Shown in pieces: positions 17,723 through 26,912 of a stretch of DNA of 64,000 bases. A program made the position numbers and the translations under genes. Position 1 is the stretch's first letter. Each line of letters opens with the position of its first letter. The DNA is taken from positions 1,550,001 through 1,614,000 of the forward strand of contig CBDFIY010000003.1 in NCBI GenBank assembly GCA_965248335.1, given 5' to 3'. This stretch comes from CAKMZU01 sp965248335 (GTDB lineage: Bacteria; Pseudomonadota; Gammaproteobacteria; Pseudomonadales; DT-91). The notes under the pieces were generated by a model. The model was not told where the DNA came from. It ran no database searches and worked only from the letters and a program-made list of their open reading frames with translations.

Positions 17723-18080
17723 AAAACATGTATTTCTGATATTTTACTTTCCGATATTAGACTCAGTAATTGAAGTTGGTTCCATGGTTTCAAATAAAAA
17801 AAATAATTTAATGGATGGGTTTTTCAAGTCTAGTGGCTAACGGTTGTTTAAGTGAGAAGATAAGGGCATTTTTATTCGATTGCGCCACCCTTTATGTACT
17901 TTGATTATTTGAACATGAAAGGTATTTTCTGTTTCTTCAAATGTTGACGAAGATATGTTTGTTGGGTTGGTTTCTGATAATAATAATACTTACGCGAAAT
18001 TCCTATCTTGTTGACCTTTAAGTGGTTATTAGATTAATGATCCTGGTTTCGTTATAGTTCGAGTTTTTGGCCGAGGCTGA
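17723..18080. other. 358-bp gap without a supported gene
   Basis: AT-rich divergent region between the small membrane protein and cobQ. It should hold both promoters. I see no ORF of convincing length, no repeat copy and nothing resembling a cobalamin riboswitch. Confidence 0.5.
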
Positions 18081-19574
18081 ATGTTTATGGGTGATGCACT
18101 AAGTTTGATGGTACAAGGAACAACATCCGATGCGGGTAAAAGCATCCTTGTTGCAGCACTGTGCCGTATTTTTTCTCGTAGAGAACATCGCGTTGCCCCC
18201 TTTAAGGCGCAAAATATGGCTTTAAATTCCGCAGTTACCCCTCGTGGTGGCGAGATTGGGCGGGCGCAGGCCATGCAAGCTGAGGCTGCGCGGATATTGC
18301 CTGATGTTAATATGAATCCAGTTTTATTGAAGCCCAATAGCGATATTGGTGCGCAAGTTATCCTCAAGGGCCGCGCTATCGGTAATATGCAGGCCGATCG
18401 CTATCATAGGTATAAGCCCACTTTATTAGGAGAGGTTGTTGAATCCTATAAAACGCTGCAAGAAACGTATGATACGATTTTTATTGAAGGTGCCGGGAGT
18501 CCGGCAGAAATTAACTTACGAGATCGAGATATCGTCAATATGGGGCTCGCAGAGGTGATTGACTGCCCGGTTGTCATTGTGGCCGATATTGATCGCGGAG
18601 GGGTCTTTGCTCATCTTGTAGGTACTTATGACTTGTTATCGCCCTCCGAGAAGAAGCGTATTGTTGGGTTTGTGATTAATCGTTTTCGTGGTGATATTGA
18701 CCTGTTAACGCCCGGTATTGAGTGGCTTGAGGAGAGGCTCGGTGTCCCTGTATTAGCAGTCATTCCTTATATAGAGAAATTATATATTGAAGCAGAAGAT
18801 GCCATTAATCTTAGCCAAGAAAAGAAAGGCACTGATGCTTTATCCGTAAAGGTTATCTGCTATCCACGTACCAGTAATCATACCGATTTTGATGCCTTGC
18901 GTATGCATCCCAATGTCGATTGTACGTTTATACGTTCTGCGCATGAATTAACAGGTGCCGATTTAGTGATTTTGCCCGGCAGTAAAAGCGTGCGAGATGA
19001 TTTAGTCTGGTTGAAAGCGCAAGGTTTCGATGCCGCTATTAATAAACATTTACGCTATGGCGGTAAAGTCATGGGCGTGTGTGGCGGTTATCAGATGCTA
19101 GGTCAAATGATACATGACCCTGAAGGCATTGAATCACAAGCAGGTTCTTCGGCGGGACTAGGGCTTTTAACCATCGAAACGTGCTTAACAGATAAAAAAA
19201 TACTGGCGAACGTTAAAGGTGTTTTGCGTGATACAGGCTCACCAGCAACAGGTTATGAGATTCATGCTGGGGTGAGTACCGGCGTTAATCAAAAAAATGC
19301 CTTGTTTGCACTCACGAAAGAAGGGTGTAATCAGGTATATTTAGATGGAGACCGAGATGCCTATGATCAGGTGCGTGGTTCGTATTTGCATGGCTTATTT
19401 GATGAGCCTGCGACACTTGAAGACCTCTTAATTTGGGCTGGGCTTAGTACGCACGCAGGGTTTGATTATCAGGCCTTTAGAGCGAAGGAGATTGACCGCC
19501 TTGCGGATGCTGTTGAGGTCGCATGGCCTTATGCGAATATCGTGCAGTGCATGGAGCAGTTTGCATTAACATAA
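18081..19574 (+). CDS. cobQ: cobyric acid synthase
   Basis: A 497-residue glutamine-dependent amidotransferase that amidates adenosylcobyrinic acid a,c-diamide at four side chains. The N-terminal DTBS-like P-loop domain shows LMVQGTTSDAGKS and FKAQNMALNS, then VADIDRGGVFAH. The C-terminal class I glutaminase domain has the nucleophile in VMGVCGGYQMLG (about Cys334) and a later catalytic His in GSYLHGLFD. Start ATG 18081 follows GAGG at a short distance; ATG 18087 is an alternative. No other cobalamin biosynthesis gene is in the window, so it may serve corrinoid salvage or belong to a pathway encoded elsewhere. Confidence 0.94.
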   Translation: MFMGDALSLMVQGTTSDAGKSILVAALCRIFSRREHRVAPFKAQNMALNSAVTPRGGEIGRAQAMQAEAARILPDVNMNPVLLKPNSDIGAQVILKGRAIGNMQADRYHRYKPTLLGEVVESYKTLQETYDTIFIEGAGSPAEINLRDRDIVNMGLAEVIDCPVVIVADIDRGGVFAHLVGTYDLLSPSEKKRIVGFVINRFRGDIDLLTPGIEWLEERLGVPVLAVIPYIEKLYIEAEDAINLSQEKKGTDALSVKVICYPRTSNHTDFDALRMHPNVDCTFIRSAHELTGADLVILPGSKSVRDDLVWLKAQGFDAAINKHLRYGGKVMGVCGGYQMLGQMIHDPEGIESQAGSSAGLGLLTIETCLTDKKILANVKGVLRDTGSPATGYEIHAGVSTGVNQKNALFALTKEGCNQVYLDGDRDAYDQVRGSYLHGLFDEPATLEDLLIWAGLSTHAGFDYQAFRAKEIDRLADAVEVAWPYANIVQCMEQFALT

Positions 19575-19593
19575 AAACGTATTAATAGCCGTT

Positions 19594-19721
19594 TATACCG
19601 ATCACCCTTGAAGATGCAATTGCATTGGTCGCGCTCGTTCACCCCAATCACTTACTGACTGTAAGCTCATGGGGCTTCGCTTTCTTGCCGCCTTTTTGCA
19701 CATCCAATTCCGCTGGGTATA
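19594..19721. repeat. 128-bp repeat (MITE), copy 3
   Basis: TATACCGATCACCCTTGAAG at the left and CCAATTCCGCTGGGTATA at the right, with the conserved interior ACTGTAAGCTCATGGGG. Same length and orientation as copy 2. It lies between cobQ and an EamA gene and may act as a transcriptional hairpin. Confidence 0.85.
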
Positions 19722-19755
19722 AATACATTTCATAATAATAAAATAGAGTTAAGCA

Positions 19756-20688
19756 ATGTCACAGCCTTCAGAACACCTGTGGTTGAATCGAGGTTTTATT
19801 TACTTAATCCTCGGCTCTACACTGTTTTCATTGAAAGGTATATTGATAAAGTTGGCTTATGCGTATCAGGTAGATACGACCGTACTCATCACTTTACGTA
19901 TGCTGTTTTCTTTGCCTGTTTACCTCCTTGTTTTGGCTGTCGCCTTAAAAAAAGATGACACGAGTCAGCTGACCGTGAAGCACCTGCTTTTGATCAGCGT
20001 GTTAGGTGTTTTTGGTTATTACTTTGCCTCGTGGCTGGATTTAAAAGCATTGAACTTTTTACCGGCAAACGTGGGCAGGTTGATACTTTATACATACCCT
20101 GTATTCGTTGTTCTTTTGTCCGTGATTGTACTTAGAAAACCTTTCCGGCGGCCGGTTATTATTGCGCTATTTGTTATTTACCTCGGATTAATGTTGGTGC
20201 TGGCACCGCCGTTATGGCGTGAGGCTCAATCTATTTGGTCGAGCGATTTTTTTATCGGCGTGCTGTTAACGTTAGGAAGTGGGTTCTCTTATGCAATCTA
20301 TTTGTTAGGCGCAGATTATTTTACGGGTAAGGTTTCCAGTCGGCTATTTACGTCAGTGGCGATTAGCGCTGCGAGTGTTGCTATTCTAAGTCATTATTTT
20401 CTTGTGTATCCCTTAAATACTTTGTTGCATCAACCTTGGCAAGTCTATATTTATGGCTTGGCCATTGCTGTCTTTGCAACGTTGTTGCCATCCTTTTTGA
20501 TTGCTTCTGGTATTCAGCGTATCGGTGCTGAGATGGGGAGTGCAGTGACCACGGTGAGTCCTTTAATTTCTCTAATTTTTGCCTATTTTGTGCTTGGGGA
20601 AACGCTCAGCTTCATGCAAATGACTGGTTTTTTAGTGGTTATCTTGGCGGTTTATAAGCTGACTCGACTTAAGTTTGAGAGAGGCTAA
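19756..20688 (+). CDS. EamA/DMT-family transporter
   Basis: A 310-residue protein with about ten membrane segments in two halves. The first half begins GFIYLILGSTLFSLKGILIK and the second has LGSGFSYAIYLLGADY. Near the end is SPLISLIFAYFVLGETLSF, the typical penultimate-segment motif. Exporters of this family move small metabolites by proton antiport; the substrate is unknown. It lies behind a copy of the 128-bp repeat and 85 bp ahead of an unrelated small gene. It is clearly a different paralogue from the EamA gene at 448. Confidence 0.88.
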   Translation: MSQPSEHLWLNRGFIYLILGSTLFSLKGILIKLAYAYQVDTTVLITLRMLFSLPVYLLVLAVALKKDDTSQLTVKHLLLISVLGVFGYYFASWLDLKALNFLPANVGRLILYTYPVFVVLLSVIVLRKPFRRPVIIALFVIYLGLMLVLAPPLWREAQSIWSSDFFIGVLLTLGSGFSYAIYLLGADYFTGKVSSRLFTSVAISAASVAILSHYFLVYPLNTLLHQPWQVYIYGLAIAVFATLLPSFLIASGIQRIGAEMGSAVTTVSPLISLIFAYFVLGETLSFMQMTGFLVVILAVYKLTRLKFERG

Positions 20689-20773
20689 GCATTTTCAGAT
20701 GTGAGCGTTGTATATGAAGTCTTGATGGCTAGACTAGGAGTTAGTCTTTTTGTCTTAGCAAGGAATGCATATC

Positions 20774-21160
20774 ATGATAAAAGCAACTTTTGATACCCCG
20801 ATTAAATTAGCCCATTTAGAACTTGAAGATGAATGTGAACAGACACACATATTGACTGCCTCCGAAACCATTAATCAGTTTGTCAGTGAGGGTGCTGAAT
20901 TGACGAGTCTTATGTTGAGTGTGGAAAAATACGATCACTGGGAAAGTTTTGGTCAGTTGACGGATAACTTTTTAATTGATGAAAACGTTCTTAGTCAAAT
21001 AAAAAAGGTCGCTATTGTTACTAATAATCCTGTATTTGAAACAGGTACGAATTTATCGGCGTTATTTTCTTCTGCAAAACTCTCCATTTATTCTTATTGC
21101 GAGTACGATCAAGCCATGGCTTGGCTCGCCGATCTTACGGAAGTTGAAGAAAGTGTTTAG
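20774..21160 (+). CDS. SpoIIAA/STAS-like domain protein
   Basis: A 128-residue cytoplasmic protein. The start at ATG 20774 is chosen because AAGGA (20760-20764) is nine bases upstream; an in-frame ATG at 20765 abuts that site. The fold pattern resembles the SpoIIAA-like family: a SLMLSVEKYDHWESFGQLTD segment, a KKVAIVTNNPVFETG strand and loop, and a final AMAWLADL helix. These small domains have been linked to lipid or regulatory binding, but no function can be given here. A terminator follows at 21308. Confidence 0.6.
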   Translation: MIKATFDTPIKLAHLELEDECEQTHILTASETINQFVSEGAELTSLMLSVEKYDHWESFGQLTDNFLIDENVLSQIKKVAIVTNNPVFETGTNLSALFSSAKLSIYSYCEYDQAMAWLADLTEVEESV

Positions 21161-21307
21161 TGGTTGTTCTGAGTCTTTAAGGGGATCAGATTGTTGACAG
21201 ATGGCGGGTGCAAATTAACCAGAAAAATTCACGTTAAAAAAATTATTAATAAAAAAGCGTGACTATTAACATGGAGTGGCGGATTTGTTTGATCCCTCTT
21301 CGGCAAG

Positions 21308-21348
21308 ACCACTTTAAGTAACGGTAAGATATTACGTAAAGTGGTTTT
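21308..21348 (+). terminator. Rho-independent terminator
   Basis: Stem ACCACTTTA (21308-21316) with TAAAGTGGT (21336-21344), extended inward by GTAA/TTAC, followed by TTTTG. It lies 147 bases after the SpoIIAA-like gene and seven bases before the next repeat copy. Confidence 0.75.
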
Positions 21349-21355
21349 GATTATA

Positions 21356-21484
21356 TATACCAATCACCCTTGAAGATGCAAGGGTGATTGGCCGCGCTTG
21401 CTCACCTCAATCACTTACTGACTGTAAGCTCATGGAGATTCGCTCGCTTTCCGTCTTCCTGCACCTCCAATTCCGATGGGTATA
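21356..21484. repeat. 129-bp repeat (MITE), copy 4
   Basis: Begins TATACCAATCACCCTTGAAG and ends CCAATTCCGATGGGTATA, TA-bounded, with one extra base relative to the 128-bp copies. Same orientation as copies 2, 3 and 5. It sits between a terminator and the convergent lipoprotein gene. Confidence 0.85.
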
Positions 21485-21501
21485 AAGCCATTTCCTGTTC
21501 A

Positions 21502-22218
21502 TTATTTCGTTAATGCAGTTTTTTTAGATTTTTCGATCAAATCACGAATCACCTTGGCGGAGAGTTCCATATCTTTACGCTGCATATTGGCCGACTGGCT
21601 TTCAATATAAAGTGCATTAGAAATAATTAATGCAATTTCATCGTCCGTAAGTTGTCTCAGGCGCTTTTCTTCTCTTGCTTTGTAGCGACTAGGCTTGCGT
21701 GTAGCTGCTACTCTCGATTGACTGGGCAGATTCAGTGATACTGCGGGCATTGATGACGTTTTTGCAGGTACGGATTGGGTGATGCGGTTTGTCGCTATGG
21801 GTTGCTGGGGTCTATTCTTAAATTGCACGGCTTGGCCTTTGGCAAACAGTGTATTGCCGCCTAAACCTGTTTTGTATTTAACAAAAGTCACTGCATCGGC
21901 ATCAAGCTTACTACCAAGCTCTGCTAAAACGAGATCTGCTTGTTGTTTTGTGGGAGGGGAGGCCATTGGTAGAGGTTTGCTTACTTCAGCGTTGACCCAA
22001 CCCAGATAGGTTAGGTTTTCATTGCCGGTGTCGAGTTTGCCTACAGGAATAACGGGTTTCTCTCGAGGAAAACGATCTGTAAAACGAAGTGAGCTGTTGG
22101 TTTTGTAAGTGCTGCAGGCATTCAGAAAAAGTATCGGCAATAAGAGAAGTAAAAATGCACAACGTTGAACTTTACACGCTCGGTGTTTGTCATGACTTAA
22201 TGTCGATTGTGTTTTCAT
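21502..22218 (-). CDS. lipoprotein of unknown function with a YbjQ-like segment
   Basis: A 238-residue protein with a hydrophobic signal and a lipobox (LFLNAC), so it is probably lipid-anchored. The region LTYLGWVNAEVSKPLP through TKQQADLVLAELGSKLDADA and VTFVKYKTG resembles the small YbjQ-type domain (a strand, a helix ending in GADAV, a strand). The rest is low-complexity, basic near RKPSRYKAREEKRLRQL and ends in a charged helix. It is monocistronic between two repeat copies. No function can be assigned. Confidence 0.68.
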   Translation of the reverse strand: MKTQSTLSHDKHRACKVQRCAFLLLLLPILFLNACSTYKTNSSLRFTDRFPREKPVIPVGKLDTGNENLTYLGWVNAEVSKPLPMASPPTKQQADLVLAELGSKLDADAVTFVKYKTGLGGNTLFAKGQAVQFKNRPQQPIATNRITQSVPAKTSSMPAVSLNLPSQSRVAATRKPSRYKAREEKRLRQLTDDEIALIISNALYIESQSANMQRKDMELSAKVIRDLIEKSKKTALTK

Positions 22219-22303
22219 GGGCAGGGTCTTATTAAATGGGCGCTAGTGTATTATTTCTATGCGTCATGAGTCTAACATTTTTTATTGAGTCTTCAGGCGT
22301 TTT

Positions 22304-22431
22304 TATACCGATCACCCTTGAAGATGCAATGGCGTTGGCCGCGCTGGCTCACCCCAATCACTTACTCACTGTAAGCTCATGGGGATTCACTCGCTTGCCG
22401 ACTTCTTGCATCTCCAGTTCCGATGGGTATA
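22304..22431. repeat. 128-bp repeat (MITE), copy 5
   Basis: TATACCGATCACCCTTGAAG to CCAGTTCCGATGGGTATA, TA-bounded. It lies in the 327-bp divergent gap between the lipoprotein gene and ackA, whose promoter must be in the remaining 114 bp after the repeat. Confidence 0.85.
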
Positions 22432-22545
22432 GAAGACGATGAATATGTTAATCAAGCGTCAATAGGGAAAGGTAATCCATTGCTAGAAGCTCATGTGCTA
22501 TTAGCGTAAATTGACAATGAAAATAGTAGATTTGAAGGGGATGTT

Positions 22546-23718
22546 ATGAAAGAAAAGAACGTACTCGTGCTAAATGCGGGAAGTTCCACATTAAAGTTTG
22601 CACTCATTCATCCAGAGACTGGCGAGCAAAGGATGACAGGGCTTGCCGACAAATTATCAACGCCGGATGCTATGTTGACGGCAACTATTTTGGGGGAGGC
22701 CTATGAGCAACCTATTCCTTCTGCAAGTATAAACACTGCATTGGCGAAAATCTTTCCTTTGGTATCAAGCAGGTTTTCGATTGTTGCTGTAGGTCATCGC
22801 GTCGTACATGGTGGCGCAACTTGCCAGCAGCCACTTTTAATCGATGGCATGGCGATTAGAATTATTCAGCGCCTTGAAAGCCTAGCACCTTTACATAATC
22901 CATTAAATCTCGCAGGTATTGAAGCCGCACAGGTGCTATTACCTGATGTGCCGCAAGTTGCCGTGTTTGATACAGCTTTTCATCATACGTTACCCGAAAA
23001 AGCCTATCGTTATGCTGTACCAGAACATTGGTATAAAACCTACGGCATTCGGCGTTTTGGCTTTCATGGAACAAGTCATCAATTTGTTGGAGAGCAGGCT
23101 GCTTTAGCGCTTAATAAACCTTTTGACAAAATACAGTTGGTCACAGCACATCTCGGCAATGGTTGCAGTTTATGTGCGATTAAACACGGTCAGTCAGTCG
23201 ATACCACCATGGGTATGACCCCATTAGAAGGTTTGATGATGGGCACACGCTCTGGCGATATTGATCCGGGCATCATTTTTTATCTGGCTCAGCAAGAAGA
23301 TTTACCCATAAAAGAGATTGAGTCTTTCCTGAATACAAAAAGTGGTTTGCTAGGCGTGTCTCAGTTAAGTAATGATTTACGCGAGCTTGAACAAGCGAGT
23401 AAAGAGGGCGATACGACTGCCACGCTTGCCATAGAGATGTTTTGCTATCGGATAGCGAAAAGCATCGCGGCAATGAGCGTAGCACTTGATGATCTTGATG
23501 CCCTCATTTTTACAGGGGGCATAGGAGAAAACTCGGTGCAAATTCGCGCTAAGGTCGTGTCTCAACTAAAACTATTAAACCTGTCTTTGGATGAACAAAA
23601 AAATCGTCAAGGCAGTCTAAATATTGGACAGACCTCAAGTCGCCCCGTGCTTGTCATCAAAACCGATGAAGAATGGATGATAGCAAAACAAACCTTTAAC
23701 CTCGTAGAGACTCAATAA
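22546..23718 (+). CDS. ackA: acetate kinase
   Basis: A 390-residue ASKHA-fold enzyme interconverting acetyl phosphate + ADP and acetate + ATP. Signature blocks are LVLNAGSSTLKFALI at the N-terminus, VGHRVVHGG, VFDTAFHHTLPE, RRFGFHGTSHQFV (catalytic His/Arg region), THLGNG-like AHLGNGCSLCAI and IFTGGIGENS. GAAGGGGATG gives a good ribosome site. Its stop codon shares one base with the pta start (TAATG), the usual ackA-pta operon. Together they make ATP and acetate from acetyl-CoA, or assimilate acetate. The upstream repeat copy could affect read-in transcription. Confidence 0.97.
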   Translation: MKEKNVLVLNAGSSTLKFALIHPETGEQRMTGLADKLSTPDAMLTATILGEAYEQPIPSASINTALAKIFPLVSSRFSIVAVGHRVVHGGATCQQPLLIDGMAIRIIQRLESLAPLHNPLNLAGIEAAQVLLPDVPQVAVFDTAFHHTLPEKAYRYAVPEHWYKTYGIRRFGFHGTSHQFVGEQAALALNKPFDKIQLVTAHLGNGCSLCAIKHGQSVDTTMGMTPLEGLMMGTRSGDIDPGIIFYLAQQEDLPIKEIESFLNTKSGLLGVSQLSNDLRELEQASKEGDTTATLAIEMFCYRIAKSIAAMSVALDDLDALIFTGGIGENSVQIRAKVVSQLKLLNLSLDEQKNRQGSLNIGQTSSRPVLVIKTDEEWMIAKQTFNLVETQ

Positions 23719-25817
23719 TGACTAATGCCATTCTTGTTGCACCTGTAGGGATAGGCACCGGCTCCTCGTCCGTTTGCTTAGGGCTTAAGCACAAAGCGGA
23801 TCAACGTGGAATTGATTTAGGGATGTTTGTACCGGTTCAGCAACGGTCGACGATCTTGGTTAATTTCTTAGGTATAACACCGGCAATGAGCATGCGCGAA
23901 TTGCGCCAATTTATGGGGCGTAATGCCATAGATGAGCTGCTTGAAGTATTGGTGCAAGCGTATGAAGAGCAAGTTGCCGATAAAGAAATTGCCGTGGTTT
24001 TAGGTTTGACCATCGATGAGCACATTCCCTTTGCTGAGCGAATTAACACCGAACTTGCCAAAGCGCTGGATGCGAAAGTGCTTTTGGTAGCAACAGATAC
24101 AGGCGCTGACTATAACATGATGAATTCGCGTTTAGAGATAGCCCGCGAAGCTTTCGATCGTGCATCCCATAAGGTGATAGGTTGTGTCATCAATAAAGCT
24201 GGAGCGCCTCGCGATATGCATGGCAATATTCGCCCTGAGTTGTTTAAAGCACAATCTTTTGATATACCGACAAAAGAACACCTTAAACAGTTGCCTGTCT
24301 TTAACGATCCATCCTTCGATTTATTTGGCGTCGTGCCTTGGTCGAATCGATTGATATCACCTCGAGTTGTGGATATTGATTTTGCTTTGCCGGTTGAGTG
24401 GATAAATGAAGGTGATGCGGCAAATCGACGTATTGAGCAAATCACCATAGGCTCTCGATTAGCGGAGAACTTATCTTCTGTTCTATATGCAGGTACGTTG
24501 ATTGTCGCAGGAGGCGATCGCTTGGATATTATTCATGCGGCAGCTCTGGCTGAATTAAGTGGTATCCGCTTAGCCGGTGTTATTCTCACCGGGGGTCTTA
24601 AGCCACCACCAGAGGCTTATGCTCTCGTGCAGAAAGCGCTCGATAAAGGCTTGCCTATCATGAGCTGTTCTTTAGATACCTATCCTACAGCAACGCGACT
24701 GTCATACCTGTATGGCTATATGGCGAAAGATGACACGGATCGGTATGAACATGTTTTGACCCACTTTGCTGAGCATATTGATGGCGAGAAGCTCAAACCT
24801 TATTTACTCACCAAACGTGTCAGAAAGCTTACACCGGCAGCATTTAGATATAACCTCATAAAAGTGGCAAAAGCCCATGAGAAAACGATTGTCCTGCCTG
24901 AAGGCGATGAGCCGCGTACGATTTCAGCAGCAGTTACCTGTATTAACAAAGGGATCTCACATTGCATTTTGTTAGCAGATCCCGCAAAAGTGCATACACT
25001 GGCGAAAGCACTAGGCCTTACATTGCCCAGCTCGCTGGAAATTATTGAGCCATCCAGTATTGCGGAGAAATATATCGCGCCTTTTGTTGAGTTACGTAAA
25101 CACAAAGGGATGAATGCCATTCGTGCTGCACAATTATTAGAAGATACGGTGGTGCTAGGTACCATGATGTTGCAGCAAGGTGACGTGGATGGTTTGGTGT
25201 CGGGTGCCGTACATACCACGGCCAACACGATTCTTCCCGCTTTACAGTTAATTAAAACGAAACCTGAGACAAAACTTGTCTCCTCACTATTTTTTATGTG
25301 CTTACCTGAGCAGGTCGTCGTTTATGCGGATTGTGCGGTGAATCCCGACCCATCGGCAGAGGATCTTGCCGATATTGCGATTCAAAGTGCAGATTCAGCC
25401 GCTTCTTTTGGGATCTCGCCTAAAATCGCCATGATTTCTTACAGTACGGGGACATCAGGAAAAGGCATTAATGTTGATAAGGTTGTCAAGGCGACTGCTG
25501 TGGCGAGAGAGAGGCGACCTGATTTAATCATCGATGGGCCTTTGCAGTATGATGCTGCAGCCAATGTTTCTGTGGCAAAAAGCAAAGCACCGAACAGCAA
25601 AGTGGCGGGCGTGGCCAATGTGTTTATCTTTCCCGACCTTAATACGGGTAACACGACCTACAAAGCAGTGCAGCGATCAGCCAATGTGGTGAGTGTTGGC
25701 CCGATGTTACAAGGGCTGAATAAACCGGTGAATGATCTATCGCGCGGCGCACTGATAGACGATATTGTGTATACCATTGCCTTAACCGCTATTCAGGCTA
25801 TTGGCGAAACCTTATAA
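23718..25817 (+). CDS. pta: phosphate acetyltransferase (long form)
   Basis: A 699-residue enzyme converting acetyl-CoA and phosphate to acetyl phosphate. It is the long gammaproteobacterial type: an N-terminal P-loop-like domain (LVAPVGIGTGSSSVCLGL), a middle DRTGG domain around residues 220-330, and the catalytic C-terminal PTA domain from about residue 370 (FRYNLIKVAKAHEKTIVLPE). The last has the conserved KIAMISYSTGTSGKG and DGPLQYDAAANVSVAKSKAP blocks. Translationally coupled to ackA by a one-base overlap. Thirty bases later begins waaC. Confidence 0.97.
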   Translation: MTNAILVAPVGIGTGSSSVCLGLKHKADQRGIDLGMFVPVQQRSTILVNFLGITPAMSMRELRQFMGRNAIDELLEVLVQAYEEQVADKEIAVVLGLTIDEHIPFAERINTELAKALDAKVLLVATDTGADYNMMNSRLEIAREAFDRASHKVIGCVINKAGAPRDMHGNIRPELFKAQSFDIPTKEHLKQLPVFNDPSFDLFGVVPWSNRLISPRVVDIDFALPVEWINEGDAANRRIEQITIGSRLAENLSSVLYAGTLIVAGGDRLDIIHAAALAELSGIRLAGVILTGGLKPPPEAYALVQKALDKGLPIMSCSLDTYPTATRLSYLYGYMAKDDTDRYEHVLTHFAEHIDGEKLKPYLLTKRVRKLTPAAFRYNLIKVAKAHEKTIVLPEGDEPRTISAAVTCINKGISHCILLADPAKVHTLAKALGLTLPSSLEIIEPSSIAEKYIAPFVELRKHKGMNAIRAAQLLEDTVVLGTMMLQQGDVDGLVSGAVHTTANTILPALQLIKTKPETKLVSSLFFMCLPEQVVVYADCAVNPDPSAEDLADIAIQSADSAASFGISPKIAMISYSTGTSGKGINVDKVVKATAVARERRPDLIIDGPLQYDAAANVSVAKSKAPNSKVAGVANVFIFPDLNTGNTTYKAVQRSANVVSVGPMLQGLNKPVNDLSRGALIDDIVYTIALTAIQAIGETL

Positions 25818-25846
25818 TAAGTCATCGTTTCGCCGTTGAGCCCTTC

Positions 25847-26869
25847 ATGATAAAAATATTACTCGTCAAAACGACGTCTTTGGGCGACGTGGTTCATACC
25901 ATGCCAGCCGTTTCTGATTTGCAAAAGCAAGTCGGTGACTGTGAATTGCACTGGCTTGTTGAAGAGTCGTTTAAAGAAATCCCCCGTTGGCATCCTTTGG
26001 TTAAAAAGGTGCACACGTGCGCGATCAGGCGCTGGCGAAAGTCATTCTTTTCAACGTCGACACGAAATGAGATTAAACAACTTAAGCAAAGCCTTCGGGC
26101 TGAAGACTTTGATTTTGTTATCGATGCACAAGGGTTGATAAAGAGTGCGCTCATGGTGCGTTGGCTAAACGTGCCGAAGTACGGCTACGATAAAAAAAGT
26201 ATTAGAGAGCCTTTAGCCAGCCGTTTTTATACGCATCGATATACCATTAGCCGAGAATTAACAGCCATTGAACGCGTAAAAACCCTCTTTGCGCAAAGTG
26301 TTAATTACGCAAAACCTGAGCACATCGATTTTGGGATGGCTATTCAAAAACCAGAAGATTTTTGCATGAATTTACCGCCTAAATATGCTGTTTTTCTGCA
26401 TGGCACAAACTGGGTGAGTAAAATCTGGCCAGAAGCTTACTGGCAGGCGTTAGCTGAAAAGATGATTGCAGAGGGCATCACGGTTTATTTACCCTATGGT
26501 AATGCGCAAGAAAAACAGGTGGCGGAATCCATTGCTAGCGCTACAGGTGCCGTTGTACTCGATAAACTGTCATTGACCGCATTGGCCTTTTTACTGCAGC
26601 AGGCAATGGTTGTGGTCGGGAGCGATACAGGGTTGAGCCACATTGCAGCAGCACTCGATACGCCTACCCTGGGCATTTATGGCGCAACGAATTCAGGATT
26701 AACAGGGCTTGTCGGCAAAAAGGTTCTTAATCTTCAATCAACTACTGAGTGCTCGCCTTGCATGAAGAAGGTTTGCCCTTTAGTGGAGGAGGACGAATTA
26801 ATGCCTTGCTACCAAAGGCTTGATCCCGATGTTGTATGGAAAGCAGTAAAAGAATTGATCAATAAGTAA
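25847..26869 (+). CDS. waaC: lipopolysaccharide heptosyltransferase I
   Basis: A 340-residue GT9 enzyme that adds the first heptose to Kdo2-lipid A. It starts with the typical ILLVKTTSLGDVVHTMPAVSD and WLVEESFKEIPRWHP, has an inner VIDAQGLIKSALM block, and in the C-terminal domain YAVFLHGTNWVSKIWPEAYW and VVGSDTGLSHIAAALDTPTLGIYG, which bind the ADP-heptose donor. It indicates a Gram-negative outer membrane with heptose core. It follows pta closely but no other LPS gene is nearby. Confidence 0.94.
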   Translation: MIKILLVKTTSLGDVVHTMPAVSDLQKQVGDCELHWLVEESFKEIPRWHPLVKKVHTCAIRRWRKSFFSTSTRNEIKQLKQSLRAEDFDFVIDAQGLIKSALMVRWLNVPKYGYDKKSIREPLASRFYTHRYTISRELTAIERVKTLFAQSVNYAKPEHIDFGMAIQKPEDFCMNLPPKYAVFLHGTNWVSKIWPEAYWQALAEKMIAEGITVYLPYGNAQEKQVAESIASATGAVVLDKLSLTALAFLLQQAMVVVGSDTGLSHIAAALDTPTLGIYGATNSGLTGLVGKKVLNLQSTTECSPCMKKVCPLVEEDELMPCYQRLDPDVVWKAVKELINK

Positions 26870-26912
26870 CCAGTATTGACTATCCTAAATATATAAGAAA
26901 ATTTAGGAGGGT

